Positions 38,352 to 47,139 of a DNA stretch of 64,000 nucleotides are shown in pieces. The DNA comes from Vibrio sp. 16 (GTDB lineage Bacteria > Pseudomonadota > Gammaproteobacteria > Enterobacterales > Vibrionaceae). A program made the position numbers and the translations under genes. Within the stretch, counting starts at the first letter, position 1; every line of letters starts with the position of its first letter. The stretch spans positions 620,001 through 684,000 of the forward strand of contig NZ_OY808997.1 in NCBI RefSeq assembly GCF_963681195.1. Reading direction: 5' to 3'. The notes under the pieces are model-generated. The model searched no databases, was not told the origin of the DNA, and worked only from the letters and a program-made list of their open reading frames with translations.

Positions 38352-39047
38352 ATGTTTGATATCCTTTATACCCACCCAGATTTTATTGTCGTCGTTAAAC
38401 ACCCAAACGTGTCTGTGCATAAAGACGAGGGCGAGACCATGCTACTCCAAGAAGTTGCAGCCAAGACGGGTGACCCTAAGTTGTATCTTGTCCACCGTTT
38501 GGACAAAATGACATCAGGTTTGTTATTGCTCGCAAGAAGTTCCAAAGCGGCGAGTGCCTTGGCAACACTCTTCTCTGACAGAGAAATTGAGAAATACTAC
38601 CTAGCTATTGGCAGTAGTAAGCCGAAGAAAAAGCAGGGCGCAATAATTGGCGATATGGAACGTTCGAGGCGTTCTACCTGGAAACTTATCAATCGGCGAG
38701 ACAATCCTGCTATAACCCAGTTTTTCTCGACTGCTAGTGGTCAGGGAGAACGCCTTTTATTGTGTAAGCCTCACACTGGCAAGACCCACCAAATCAGAGT
38801 CGCCTTGAAGTCGATTGGTTCCGCGATTGTTGGAGACGCGATTTACAACGCATCATGTAAAGCCGATAGAGGCTACTTGCATGCTTTTGCTTTGCGCTTT
38901 AATTATCTAAATGAAGAATATAAGTTCATTAGTGACCCAAGAGAGAGTACTGAACTTGGCACTAAATGGAGAGATGAAACAACGAGTCAGGCGATTGAAT
39001 CCTGGCTCAAGCCTTGGGAGCTGTCATGGCCGAAGATCAAAATGTAA
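38352..39047 (+). CDS. RluA-family RNA pseudouridine synthase
   Basis: This 231-residue pseudouridine synthase has the catalytic aspartate at D51 in YLVHRLDKMTSGLLLLA, and CKPHTGKTHQIRVAL in the second half. There is no N-terminal S4 domain, as in RluA and the shorter TIGR01621-type proteins. It isomerises uridine in rRNA or tRNA; the target site cannot be told from sequence. Its end overlaps the methyltransferase gene by 22 bases, so they are probably co-translated. Confidence 0.88.
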   Translation: MFDILYTHPDFIVVVKHPNVSVHKDEGETMLLQEVAAKTGDPKLYLVHRLDKMTSGLLLLARSSKAASALATLFSDREIEKYYLAIGSSKPKKKQGAIIGDMERSRRSTWKLINRRDNPAITQFFSTASGQGERLLLCKPHTGKTHQIRVALKSIGSAIVGDAIYNASCKADRGYLHAFALRFNYLNEEYKFISDPRESTELGTKWRDETTSQAIESWLKPWELSWPKIKM

Positions 39048-39994
39048 TTCCACTACCAATGCAATCAAATCAATTACCTGTCTTCTTTGAACAGCTTACG
39101 CAGCGATTAACCGATGCTCCAAACGAAGTAAGACGCCTGTTTCATGGGCGAGGACGCTGCTTCTCTGGTTTAGAGCAAATTACTTGTGACTGGGTAAATG
39201 GACAGCTGATTGTTGCTTTGTTTAAAGAGGGAGATGCACGCTTCGTTGAAGAATTAAAGCGTGGCTTGCTTGCCCTGGCGACTTCAGAGTTGTGGCGTTC
39301 AACAGCTGGACGCTCAATCGTCATACAGTATCGATACAAGGAAGGTGCTCCTTCTGAAGTGCTAATTGGTGAGTTGGAGAGCACCCCAGTAGTTATTGAA
39401 TCTGGAATCAAATATCAACTCAACATTGGACGCAACCAAAACTTCGGTCTGTTTCTTGATATGCGCTTTGGGCGAGATTGGGTCAGAGAGCATGCGCAAA
39501 ACAAGAACATACTCAACTTGTTCGCCTATACTTGCGGGTTTTCTGTCGCCGCTGTAGAAGGCGGAGCAGATAAGGTTGTAAATGTCGATATGTCGAGGAG
39601 CTCGCTTTCAAAAGGGCGTGAAAACCACAAGCTAAACGGACATAACCTAAACAGCGTGAGTTTTCTTGGCTATGACATCTTTCGATCATGGGGGAAAATT
39701 CGCAAGCTTGGTCCTTATGACTTAATCATCATAGACCCACCTTCATTTCAAAAGGGGAGTTTCGCCCTAACGAAAGATTATAAAAGAATATTAAGACGCC
39801 TACCTGAACTGCTTACTTCAGACGGTAGAGTGTTGGCATGTGTAAACTCTCCTCAAGTAAGTTGCAACTTCTTGATAGACAGCATGAGAGAAGAAGCGCC
39901 AAGTTTGCACTTTGTCCAACGTATTGATAATCCGCCTGAGTTTAAGGACATCGATTCAGAAGCCAGCTTGAAAGTGATGGAATTTGCATACTAG
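39026..39994 (+). CDS. Class I SAM-dependent methyltransferase, RlmI/RlmK-like
   Basis: This 322-residue Rossmann methyltransferase has NLFAYTCGFSVAAVEGGA (SAM motif I), VNVDMSRSSLSKGRENHKLNG (motif II) and IIDPPSFQKGSF (motif IV, the DPPxF signature of RNA m5C/m2G-type enzymes). I infer an rRNA-modifying enzyme. ATG 39026 was preferred to TTG 39014. Overlap with a pseudouridine synthase gene suggests that the two modify related RNA targets. Confidence 0.82.
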   Translation: MAEDQNVIPLPMQSNQLPVFFEQLTQRLTDAPNEVRRLFHGRGRCFSGLEQITCDWVNGQLIVALFKEGDARFVEELKRGLLALATSELWRSTAGRSIVIQYRYKEGAPSEVLIGELESTPVVIESGIKYQLNIGRNQNFGLFLDMRFGRDWVREHAQNKNILNLFAYTCGFSVAAVEGGADKVVNVDMSRSSLSKGRENHKLNGHNLNSVSFLGYDIFRSWGKIRKLGPYDLIIIDPPSFQKGSFALTKDYKRILRRLPELLTSDGRVLACVNSPQVSCNFLIDSMREEAPSLHFVQRIDNPPEFKDIDSEASLKVMEFAY

Positions 39995-40007
39995 TCCTAA
40001 AATATAA

Positions 40008-40040
40008 CCCATCTTATTTTGTGTGAAGAAATAAGGTGGG
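40008..40040 (+). terminator. Hairpin terminator after the methyltransferase gene
   Basis: CCCATCTTATTT (40008-40019) pairs with AAATAAGGTGGG (40029-40040) with one G-U pair. The following T content (ATCGTTTTCC) is modest. Confidence 0.6.
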
Positions 40041-40222
40041 ATCGTTTTCCAAGTTTAACGTATCAAAAGTGAGATTTTTTGACCTTGCTAACTTCTGAGT
40101 GAGTAGGTGTTAAGTCAACTATATTGTACAGTAGTAAGTAAAGATGTGTTTTATGTCGAAATGTTCATTTTCTGTAAATAAGTGTGCTTGACCAAAACAA
40201 ATTACGTCACATAAATCACAGT

Positions 40223-40355
40223 CAAATCGTGTTACACTGGATTTGTTGTTTATTTTATGGTGTAAAATAAGTGCCAGTAATTGTTTGTCACTTCGCATTC
40301 ACTTATATAGAATGCGTACATCTTTGATGCATATATTGTTACAAAAATATATGCA
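40223..40355. promoter_or_regulatory. flp promoter region with three inverted repeats
   Basis: Repeat one is CAAATC (40223-40228) with GATTTG (40240-40245) around a GTGTTACAC core. Repeat two is CGCATTC (40294-40300) with GAATGCG (40310-40316). Repeat three is TGCATATATT (40328-40337) with AATATATGCA (40346-40355). A promoter can be placed as TTGTTT (40281-40286), 17 bases, TATATA (40304-40309), so repeat two brackets the -10. Repeat three would lie in the 5' leader, about 15 bases before the ribosome-binding site. The rest of 39995-40222 shows only the upstream terminator. Confidence 0.6.
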
Positions 40356-40380
40356 ATAGTTCTAGTAAAGGAAAAATATC

Positions 40381-40581
40381 ATGTTAACTAAAGCTTTTGT
40401 TGCTGCTCAAAGCGCACTTTACTCATTTAAAAAAGACGAGCGCGGTGTAACTGCAATCGAATACGCAATCATCGGTGTTGCTGTATCTGCAATTGTACTG
40501 GCGATGTTCAACAGTGATTTAAGAACTGCATTGACTGGCGCGATGACTAAGATTACAGGCAACATCAACAGCGCTTCTTAA
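40381..40581 (+). CDS. flp: Flp-family type IVb prepilin
   Basis: This 66-residue prepilin has a short basic leader ending ...FKKDERG, then VTAIEYAIIGVAVSAIVLAMF, the Flp hydrophobic helix with Glu at position five and adjacent Tyr. TadV-type peptidase should cut after the Gly. It is the major subunit of the Tad (tight adherence) pilus. AAAGGAAAAATATC upstream of the ATG gives a good ribosome site. It is the first gene of the tad locus and follows a dense set of inverted repeats. Confidence 0.95.
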   Translation: MLTKAFVAAQSALYSFKKDERGVTAIEYAIIGVAVSAIVLAMFNSDLRTALTGAMTKITGNINSAS

Positions 40582-40588
40582 TAGCGTT

Positions 40589-41026
40589 TTGGTTACACCT
40601 ACATTTATTTGGTGGCTGATACTAGCCACCATTTGTTTATTTATATGTTGGCGCGACTATCGTTTCCGATTAGTTTCCAACAATAGTGTTTTGTCACTGG
40701 GATGTGTGTTACTTAGCTCTGCTTTCATAAACGGTTCACAAATCTACCCTTTTACTGCGCTGATGCTATTTATACCTGGCTTACTTCTATGGCGGTTAGG
40801 AGCGTTTGGTGCTGGTGACATAAAATTGATATGTGTATTCTCACTGCTTATTCAGCCCGATTTTTTGCTCTTAGTCGGAGTGATTCTTATGCTGCTGGGT
40901 GGGCTCGAGGCGCTAGTCTACATACTAATTAAAAAATTTAAGCCTATAAGTATTGTCCATGACGGGCTGCCCTTTGCGATACCAATTGTGTTAAGTGGTG
41001 TGTTTGGCATAGGTGCTTCAATTTAG
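40589..41026 (+). CDS. tadV: Prepilin peptidase TadV/CpaA
   Basis: This 145-residue A24 aspartic prepilin peptidase has several membrane spans. The two catalytic aspartates are D23 in WRDYRFRLVSN and D77 in GAGDIKL. The short length fits TadV, which lacks the N-methylase domain of PilD. It processes Flp, TadE and TadF. The only in-frame start near flp is TTG 40589, with a weak ribosome site, suggesting low expression relative to flp. Confidence 0.9.
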   Translation: MVTPTFIWWLILATICLFICWRDYRFRLVSNNSVLSLGCVLLSSAFINGSQIYPFTALMLFIPGLLLWRLGAFGAGDIKLICVFSLLIQPDFLLLVGVILMLLGGLEALVYILIKKFKPISIVHDGLPFAIPIVLSGVFGIGASI

Positions 41027-41035
41027 GAATTTAAC

Positions 41036-41839
41036 ATGCGCACAAAACTTATTCTCGCTGTCGCCGTTTTAGCCATCATCTTTGGTCTTTATGGATTAGC
41101 GGGTAACTTAACACGCCCCACAGACTCCAGCAGCCTACAAACGGCTCAACCACTCAAATTCTATTCCGTCTGGCAAGTTAGAAGCCAAGTCTCTGCAACT
41201 GACGTTGTGCGTCCGGAACACTTGCAAGTACTAAAAATCCAAGAAGACGATGCGGCCCTTCAGGGAATTGCGGAAGACATGTTGTTCGAATACCCGCTAG
41301 GTTCTATTTATCGCTCTGATATGGCCGAAGGTAGCTTGCTGTATCCAACAGATATTGTTGCTCCCAATTCGCCAGAATATTTAGATTTAACGCTAGCTGA
41401 CGGGTATGTTCCTTACCCTCTAAAAGTGTCTCCTGAAGCGGTTGTTGGTGGTGTGATTCGTGCGAGCTCTTATATTGATATTTTAGCGCTGACAAGCCCC
41501 ACGAATGTGGCGACGATTGAGGTTGGTTCTTCAGCGACTGCGCGAGGCAAGGCAATCTCAATATCGCCTGTATTGATGGGCGTCAAAGTGTTGCGCGTTG
41601 ATCAATCAGATGCAAAAGAAGCGACCGGTGAAGATGTCGCATTGGAGACTCACCTCATACTCGAACTTGATAGAAAACAAGTTTCTATATTGAGTGTCGC
41701 GAAGCAGATTGCGACACTGGAAGTACACAAATCTGTAGGTAATTATCGCCCTGCGGACCTTAGTGCTGATGCTGGTGATGTATTACCGGGATTTAAATCA
41801 GTGATTGAATATCGAGCTGATGCTGTAACCATTAAGTAG
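41036..41839 (+). CDS. rcpC: Flp pilus assembly protein CpaB/RcpC
   Basis: This 267-residue protein has an N-terminal membrane anchor (LILAVAVLAIIFGLYGLAG) and a SAF-like domain (VWQVRSQVSATDVVRPEHLQVLKI, LFEYPLGSIYRSDMAEG). The family sits in the periplasm and supports assembly or gating of the pilus secretin encoded next. It starts with ATG after GGAATTTAAC. Confidence 0.85.
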   Translation: MRTKLILAVAVLAIIFGLYGLAGNLTRPTDSSSLQTAQPLKFYSVWQVRSQVSATDVVRPEHLQVLKIQEDDAALQGIAEDMLFEYPLGSIYRSDMAEGSLLYPTDIVAPNSPEYLDLTLADGYVPYPLKVSPEAVVGGVIRASSYIDILALTSPTNVATIEVGSSATARGKAISISPVLMGVKVLRVDQSDAKEATGEDVALETHLILELDRKQVSILSVAKQIATLEVHKSVGNYRPADLSADAGDVLPGFKSVIEYRADAVTIK

Positions 41840-41853
41840 GGAAAACGACAATA

Positions 41854-43188
41854 ATGTATTTAGTTAGAGCGAGCGTTGCTATTTTCATTGCTATGTGGAG
41901 CAGTATCACCTTTGCGCAGGTTTTGATGAACCTTGGAGAGGGGGAAGCAAAAGCGATCAATACCAAGGCTGAAATAGCATCAGTTTTTATCTCAGACCCT
42001 CAAATTGCTGACTATCAAGTGGTTGATAAGAATAAGTTGGTAATCTTTGGTAAGAAAGTGGGTACAGTTTCGTTGCTCGCTTTCGATGACAATTCTGAGA
42101 CGATCATCAGCCGAAAGCTCGTAGTAAATCAAAGTCTTATTCATATCCAGCAACAGGTTCAAATTCGTTACCCTGATGTCAGTATCTCAATATACAACTT
42201 GGGTGAGCAGGTTGTGCTTGCTGGCAAAGTACCCAGTGAAAAAATTCGTGATGAGATAAATATTCTGGTGGGTGAACTTCTTAACAAAGAATATGAGGAT
42301 TATAAGATTGAGTGGGATCTAGGCGAGAACACCTACGAGATGGAGTTCATGACTAGACGTCACTACAAGGGCATCGTTAACAACATTGAAGTCTCAACAA
42401 CCAAGCAGGTCAATGTCAAATTATCGATTGCAGAAGTGTCACAGTCTTTTCTCGAACAGTTTGGCGTAAAGTACGGAACGTTGGATAGTAGCGCCAATTT
42501 TATGGGTGGCACGTTCGTTGATCAGCTTATTAATTTCAGTGCAGCGGATATTGTCTCTGTGATATCAGCAATCGGTGATGATGCAGTAGGGCAAGTATTG
42601 GCAGAGCCGAATTTATCGGTCATATCGGGAGAGACAGCTAGCTTTTTGGTTGGTGGAGAGATCCCTGTGGTGACGGTAGTCGATGGTGGAACCAACGTTC
42701 TTTTCAAAGAATTTGGTATTCGACTAGAGATGATGGCGAAAGTTTTGCAAGACGACAAGATCAAGCTATCACTAATGCCAGAGGTCAGCTCGTTAGATAC
42801 CCAGTATCAAAATGACCGTTATAGCTTACCTGCACTGAAAACACGTCGTGCTCGCACAACCGTAGAGTTGGGTGATGGTCAGAGCTTCGTGTTAGGTGGC
42901 TTGTTAAGTACCGAGGATCGAGAGTCGTTGAGCCGAGTTCCATTTATTGGTGATGTCCCCATTTTAGGCGCGTTATTTAGACATACAGAAACAGTCCGAA
43001 ATAAAACAGAACTTGTTATTGTCGCGACGGTAAACTTAGTTAAACCAGTTAATCCTTCGCAAATCCAACTACCGACGATGAAACGAACAACGACCATGCA
43101 AAGATTTTTTAATGTCGAGTACAGCTATACGCCAGCAAGTAAGGCGTGGGCGGAAGAAGTACTGCAGGCTGGAGGCTTCAAGAAATGA
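41854..43188 (+). CDS. rcpA: Tad pilus secretin RcpA/CpaC
   Basis: This 444-residue outer-membrane secretin has a signal peptide (MYLVRASVAIFIAMWSSITFAQ), an N-terminal pilus-assembly domain (IFGKKVGTVSLLAFDD), a BON-like region (VQIRYPDVSISIYNLGEQVVLAGKV) and a C-terminal secretin pore. The pore has LAEPNLSVISGETASFLVGGEIP and VPFIGDVPILGALFR. It forms the channel for the Flp fibre. The stop overlaps the start of rcpB. Confidence 0.93.
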   Translation: MYLVRASVAIFIAMWSSITFAQVLMNLGEGEAKAINTKAEIASVFISDPQIADYQVVDKNKLVIFGKKVGTVSLLAFDDNSETIISRKLVVNQSLIHIQQQVQIRYPDVSISIYNLGEQVVLAGKVPSEKIRDEINILVGELLNKEYEDYKIEWDLGENTYEMEFMTRRHYKGIVNNIEVSTTKQVNVKLSIAEVSQSFLEQFGVKYGTLDSSANFMGGTFVDQLINFSAADIVSVISAIGDDAVGQVLAEPNLSVISGETASFLVGGEIPVVTVVDGGTNVLFKEFGIRLEMMAKVLQDDKIKLSLMPEVSSLDTQYQNDRYSLPALKTRRARTTVELGDGQSFVLGGLLSTEDRESLSRVPFIGDVPILGALFRHTETVRNKTELVIVATVNLVKPVNPSQIQLPTMKRTTTMQRFFNVEYSYTPASKAWAEEVLQAGGFKK

Positions 43189-43700
43189 GAAGTTTATCGG
43201 TTGTGCTAATGTCGAGTGTGTTACTTTTTGGTTGTGCTGAACGTGTCGCAGAGCGAAATGGTATTTCAGTAGATTTGGTCCCAGTGACCTATACCTTTAA
43301 AGCGAAAGTAGATAAAACGAACCGTGATAAAGTCGATAAACAAGTGAACGAGTATCTCGATACGCATCGTGAAAAGGTGCAAACTGAGCAGCTATTTTTT
43401 ACATGGTCTTCTGAACTGGCTAAAGAGCATGTATTGAAAACAAAGAAAATGCTTTTACAGCAAGGTATCGATCCGCAAAATATCCATATAGCAGAACAAT
43501 CAAATGGTATAGGGCCGTTCAACCTGACTTTATCATTGCAGCAATACCAAGTGCTTGTACCAAGATGTGAAGGTGCCCAAGTCAATCGATTCGACTTTAC
43601 GACACATGACTGTTTTGTTGAAGGGAATCGTTGGCATTCATTACAGCATCCCGAAAAAATGGTCGATAATAAAGCGCAATACAACGACATGGGTGAGTAG
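43185..43700 (+). CDS. rcpB: Tad locus lipoprotein RcpB/CpaD-like
   Basis: This 171-residue outer-membrane lipoprotein has signal RSLSVVLMSSVLLFGC. The body is basic and hydrophilic with no recognised enzymatic motif. Position between the secretin and TadZ, and the lipobox, identify it as the RcpB/CpaD-type partner of the secretin. ATG 43185 overlaps the rcpA stop. The in-frame start at 43146 would remove the lipobox from the N-terminus. Confidence 0.7.
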   Translation: MRSLSVVLMSSVLLFGCAERVAERNGISVDLVPVTYTFKAKVDKTNRDKVDKQVNEYLDTHREKVQTEQLFFTWSSELAKEHVLKTKKMLLQQGIDPQNIHIAEQSNGIGPFNLTLSLQQYQVLVPRCEGAQVNRFDFTTHDCFVEGNRWHSLQHPEKMVDNKAQYNDMGE

Positions 43701-43703
43701 CAA

Positions 43704-44939
43704 ATGTTAGATCTTGTTGAACTATTAAAGCCTTCTGAATCCAAAGAGCCTGAAACGCAAGGGCTGTCTTCTGTCCTGTTTTATCAAACAGAGGTCTGCA
43801 GAAAATTAGTTGAAGAAGCGTTCACTTTTGAAGGCCTTGCTGTCCCTAAACTATTAGAAAACGACGACGAAGTAATAAAGAAGTATGCGCGCAGTAGTGC
43901 GTTAGAGATTGTTATTGTAGAGCTGAATGAAAGCAACAATGTCACAGAAGATATGCGACGTATCAGTCATTTGTTGCCAAATTCTGCGTCAGTGATTGTA
44001 GTCGGAAGTGAAGATGCGATTTCGACTATTCGGAATCTTAAGGAGATGGGTTTCTATTACCTGTTCTGGCCTGTAAGTAAGCAAGAACTGATAGATTTCG
44101 TCAAAAACGTTTCTGATAACCGTCAGAGAAATGCTGGCCTGGGTAAGGCGCGAGAAGCAAAAAAAGTCGCGTTTTGGGGAGCGAGTGGTGGCGTTGGTAA
44201 CTCACTGCTCGTTGCTGAGATTGCTTGTGAACTCTCGAGTAAGAAAAACAGTTCTTGTGTTGTGGTTGATCACGACTTTGTCGGGGGCAACCTAGACATA
44301 CTGCTTGGTCTCAAGAAGTTCGAGAAAAAAGACATCCCACCAGGAGCGTTAACTTCTAATCTGGACACCTCTTATGCGCTCAATATGACGCAAAAGATCA
44401 CCCCAATGCTGTCCATACTCTCTGTTCAGTCAAAAGATCTCAACGAATTTCAGATGAAGGAATACGTAAGAACTTTATCTGATGAGCTTTCAGAGCAAAC
44501 TAATTTTTTGATTGAAGATCTTTCCTGCTCAGTGAATTGCAAGCAAGACCTAGAGTACAGTGCAAAAGAGTGCGATGCGATTGTGTTGGTATTGAAGCCG
44601 ACCGTTTCATGTCTTCGCGACGCCAGCCGGATAGTCTCCCAATTAAAAGAGTTAGAAACTAAAGCTCGAATCATAGTGGTCATTAACCACACTTCTCCCG
44701 AAAAGCACGCGACGGTGACAGAAGAAGAGATCGAGAAGTATCTTCGCAGGCCTATCGATGTAACGTGTCCTTATGATGGCCAAATGAGCAAAGCGCTTCT
44801 TGAAGGAAAACACCTTCATGAACTAAAGCTACCAATTAGTAAAAGCATAAAACAGATTACTGCGGCACTATTGGGCGAAAAACATGAAATCGGAAAAGTT
44901 GGTGTGTTGAGTAAGTTGTTTAAGAGGAGCCGTAAATAA
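43704..44939 (+). CDS. tadZ: Tad pilus localisation ATPase TadZ/CpaE
   Basis: This 411-residue protein has an N-terminal receiver-like domain (about 20-140) without a convincing phospho-Asp site, followed by a MinD/ParA-like domain. Its Walker A region, GASGGVGNS (159-167), has Asn at 166 where the catalytic Lys is expected. VVDHDFVGGNLDI resembles the Walker A' segment. TadZ places the pilus machine at the pole in other systems. It is joined to tadA by a one-base stop/start overlap. Confidence 0.88.
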   Translation: MLDLVELLKPSESKEPETQGLSSVLFYQTEVCRKLVEEAFTFEGLAVPKLLENDDEVIKKYARSSALEIVIVELNESNNVTEDMRRISHLLPNSASVIVVGSEDAISTIRNLKEMGFYYLFWPVSKQELIDFVKNVSDNRQRNAGLGKAREAKKVAFWGASGGVGNSLLVAEIACELSSKKNSSCVVVDHDFVGGNLDILLGLKKFEKKDIPPGALTSNLDTSYALNMTQKITPMLSILSVQSKDLNEFQMKEYVRTLSDELSEQTNFLIEDLSCSVNCKQDLEYSAKECDAIVLVLKPTVSCLRDASRIVSQLKELETKARIIVVINHTSPEKHATVTEEEIEKYLRRPIDVTCPYDGQMSKALLEGKHLHELKLPISKSIKQITAALLGEKHEIGKVGVLSKLFKRSRK

Positions 44940-46222
44940 TGGATCACTCTAAGTCAATTTTCATTGCTATTCGCAGTCAGATTTTTGAGGCTTTAGATAG
45001 CGAAGCGGTCACCGTGTTATCTAAAGAGCAGTTGAGTAAACAGTTAGCTGAAGCTGTCGAGCTTTTGATTGAACGACAAGGGTGGTCAGTGCCATCTATT
45101 GTGAAAGCCGATTATGTTCAAAGCCTTGTCAACGAAATCCATGGTTTAGGTCCGATGCAGTCACTTATGGAAGACGAGTCCATCAGTGACATCATGATTA
45201 ACGGGTGTGATAATGTTTTCGTCGAACGAAATGGCCTGGTTGAGAAGTCAGAAGTTACTTTTATCGACGAAGATCAGTTGATTCAGATCGCTAAACGTAT
45301 TGCCGCACGTGTTGGACGCCGTGTCGACGATTCTTCACCAACTTGTGATGCGCGTTTGCCAGATGGCAGCCGTGTAAACATTGTTATCCCACCCATTGCG
45401 ATCGATGGCACTTCGATTTCTATTCGTAAGTTTAAAAAAGGCAGCTTGAGTTTTGATGCACTGGTTGAGTTCGGTGCGATGAGCCCGGAAATGGCCAAGT
45501 TACTTATGATTGCTGCACGTTGTCGCCTTAATATTCTTATCTCAGGGGGGACGGGCTCGGGTAAAACAACCATGCTGAATGCCCTTTCCCAGTTTATTTC
45601 CGAAAAAGAACGTATCGTAACGATCGAAGATGCTGCCGAACTCAAGCTACAACAGCCACATGTTGTACGATTAGAGACGCGTACCTCCGGTATTGAAGGA
45701 ACTGGTGCGATTGACCAGCGTGATCTTGTGATCAACTCACTTCGTATGCGACCAGACAGAATTATTGTCGGTGAGTGTCGTGGTGGAGAAGCGTTTGAAA
45801 TGCTTCAAGCAATGAACACTGGCCATGATGGCTCAATGTCGACCCTCCACGCCAACACGCCCCGTGATGCGTTAGCACGTGTCGAAGCGATGGTTATGAT
45901 GGCCACCAACAACCTACCGCTTGAGGCAATCCGTCGTAACATTGTAAGTGCGGTTGACTTGGTCATTCAGATTAGCCGCCTGCATGATGGCTCTCGTAAA
46001 GTGATGAGTATATCCGAAGTTGTTGGTCTAGAAGGACAAAGTGTTGTACTTGAAGAGATATTCCGCTTTGTTCCGAATCAGATGCAAGGGGATGATGGTA
46101 AAGTGCGCGGAAACTTTATGACTGCTGGCTTAATGCAGCGCTCTGTACTCGTTGAGAAAGCGAAATTTTTCGGCTTAGATGCACAATTGGGTCAGCTATT
46201 TGCTGCTAGAGAAGCGATATGA
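44939..46222 (+). CDS. tadA: Tad pilus secretion ATPase TadA/CpaF
   Basis: This 427-residue type II/IV secretion ATPase has Walker A GGTGSGKT at 203-210, an Asp box (IVTIEDAAELKL), Walker B-like IIVGECRGGEAFEM and a His box (GHDGSMSTLHANTP). It is the hexameric motor that drives Flp pilus extension, and in Tad systems also retraction. An N-terminal domain (about 1-110) resembles the CpaF helix bundle. It overlaps tadZ and tadB by one and four bases. Confidence 0.96.
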   Translation: MDHSKSIFIAIRSQIFEALDSEAVTVLSKEQLSKQLAEAVELLIERQGWSVPSIVKADYVQSLVNEIHGLGPMQSLMEDESISDIMINGCDNVFVERNGLVEKSEVTFIDEDQLIQIAKRIAARVGRRVDDSSPTCDARLPDGSRVNIVIPPIAIDGTSISIRKFKKGSLSFDALVEFGAMSPEMAKLLMIAARCRLNILISGGTGSGKTTMLNALSQFISEKERIVTIEDAAELKLQQPHVVRLETRTSGIEGTGAIDQRDLVINSLRMRPDRIIVGECRGGEAFEMLQAMNTGHDGSMSTLHANTPRDALARVEAMVMMATNNLPLEAIRRNIVSAVDLVIQISRLHDGSRKVMSISEVVGLEGQSVVLEEIFRFVPNQMQGDDGKVRGNFMTAGLMQRSVLVEKAKFFGLDAQLGQLFAAREAI

Positions 46223-47139
46223 TCTTCTGGCTTGCTCTCATTCTCGGAGGTGTTTTGTTCATCATTGCGTTTTGGCCCTCAAAGCGCAAAGAGAATGAGT
46301 ACCTCGAACAGCTAAATAGAACGCTGTATGTCAACTCCATGGATGAAGACCACAAAGCCGTCAACCTCAATAGTCTGACAGGTGAAACCTTCCGCCAGAA
46401 AATCCAACGTAGAGTACGCAATATCAAAATGCAACTAGGGGCGTTTGCGCTACTTAAGGTATTGGCTTATTGTCTGGTCGTTGCTCTGGTTAGTTTCTAT
46501 GCGAACAACACCTTCATCAGAGTCAATCCTCTGTATGCACTAGTGATAGGGCAGATGGTCGGTATATTTTCTGGTTTGACGATACTCGAGAGTCGTCAGC
46601 AAAAAGAGTTTGAAATGGCCTTTCCAGATGCCCTTAACATGCTTGCCAGTGCTGTTAGTTCTGGTGAAAGTTTGATGCACTCGATTATCTTTGTCGGCAA
46701 GTCATTAGAGGGCAGTGTAGGCGAAGAGTTTAAACGCATGGGTGAAAGGCTACAAATGGGGGAGTCGCCAGATACAGTATTTAGGAAATCTTGTAACCGT
46801 TTCCCTTATCGATCTTTCCAGTTTTTCGTCATCACCCTGAGAGCGAATATGCAACGTGGTGGCCAGTTGAAAGATGTGATTACAAGACTCAACAGGCTAA
46901 TGTTTGACGCAAGAGCCATCGAGAAGAAGAAATACGCACTAACGTCGGAAGCTCGAACGTCAGCAAAAATTGTTGCCGCTATCCCTTTTTTCTTTCTATT
47001 TATGTTGCAGTACTTGAGCCCAGAGAATTATGACTTTGTGATGAACCACCCTAAAGGTCAGCCGATTTTGTACTATATGCTGATCAGTGAAGCGATAGGA
47101 ATCAGCATCGTTTGGGGACTCATGAGAGGGGTTCGCTAA
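46219..47139 (+). CDS. tadB: Tad inner-membrane platform protein TadB
   Basis: This 306-residue platform protein has an N-terminal span, two spans around residues 75-115, a cytosolic T2SSF domain (about 125-265: FPDALNMLASAVSSGESLMHSII, FPYRSFQFFVITLRANMQRGG) and C-terminal spans. It pairs with TadC and TadA to polymerise pilin. The start ATG overlaps the tadA stop and the stop overlaps the tadC start by one base. Confidence 0.93.
   Translation: MIFWLALILGGVLFIIAFWPSKRKENEYLEQLNRTLYVNSMDEDHKAVNLNSLTGETFRQKIQRRVRNIKMQLGAFALLKVLAYCLVVALVSFYANNTFIRVNPLYALVIGQMVGIFSGLTILESRQQKEFEMAFPDALNMLASAVSSGESLMHSIIFVGKSLEGSVGEEFKRMGERLQMGESPDTVFRKSCNRFPYRSFQFFVITLRANMQRGGQLKDVITRLNRLMFDARAIEKKKYALTSEARTSAKIVAAIPFFFLFMLQYLSPENYDFVMNHPKGQPILYYMLISEAIGISIVWGLMRGVR

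Noticed and set aside
40571..40590. Hairpin between flp and tadV as an attenuator
   Set aside because: The complementary bases are few and broken, and no T-run follows; not strong enough to report as a terminator.
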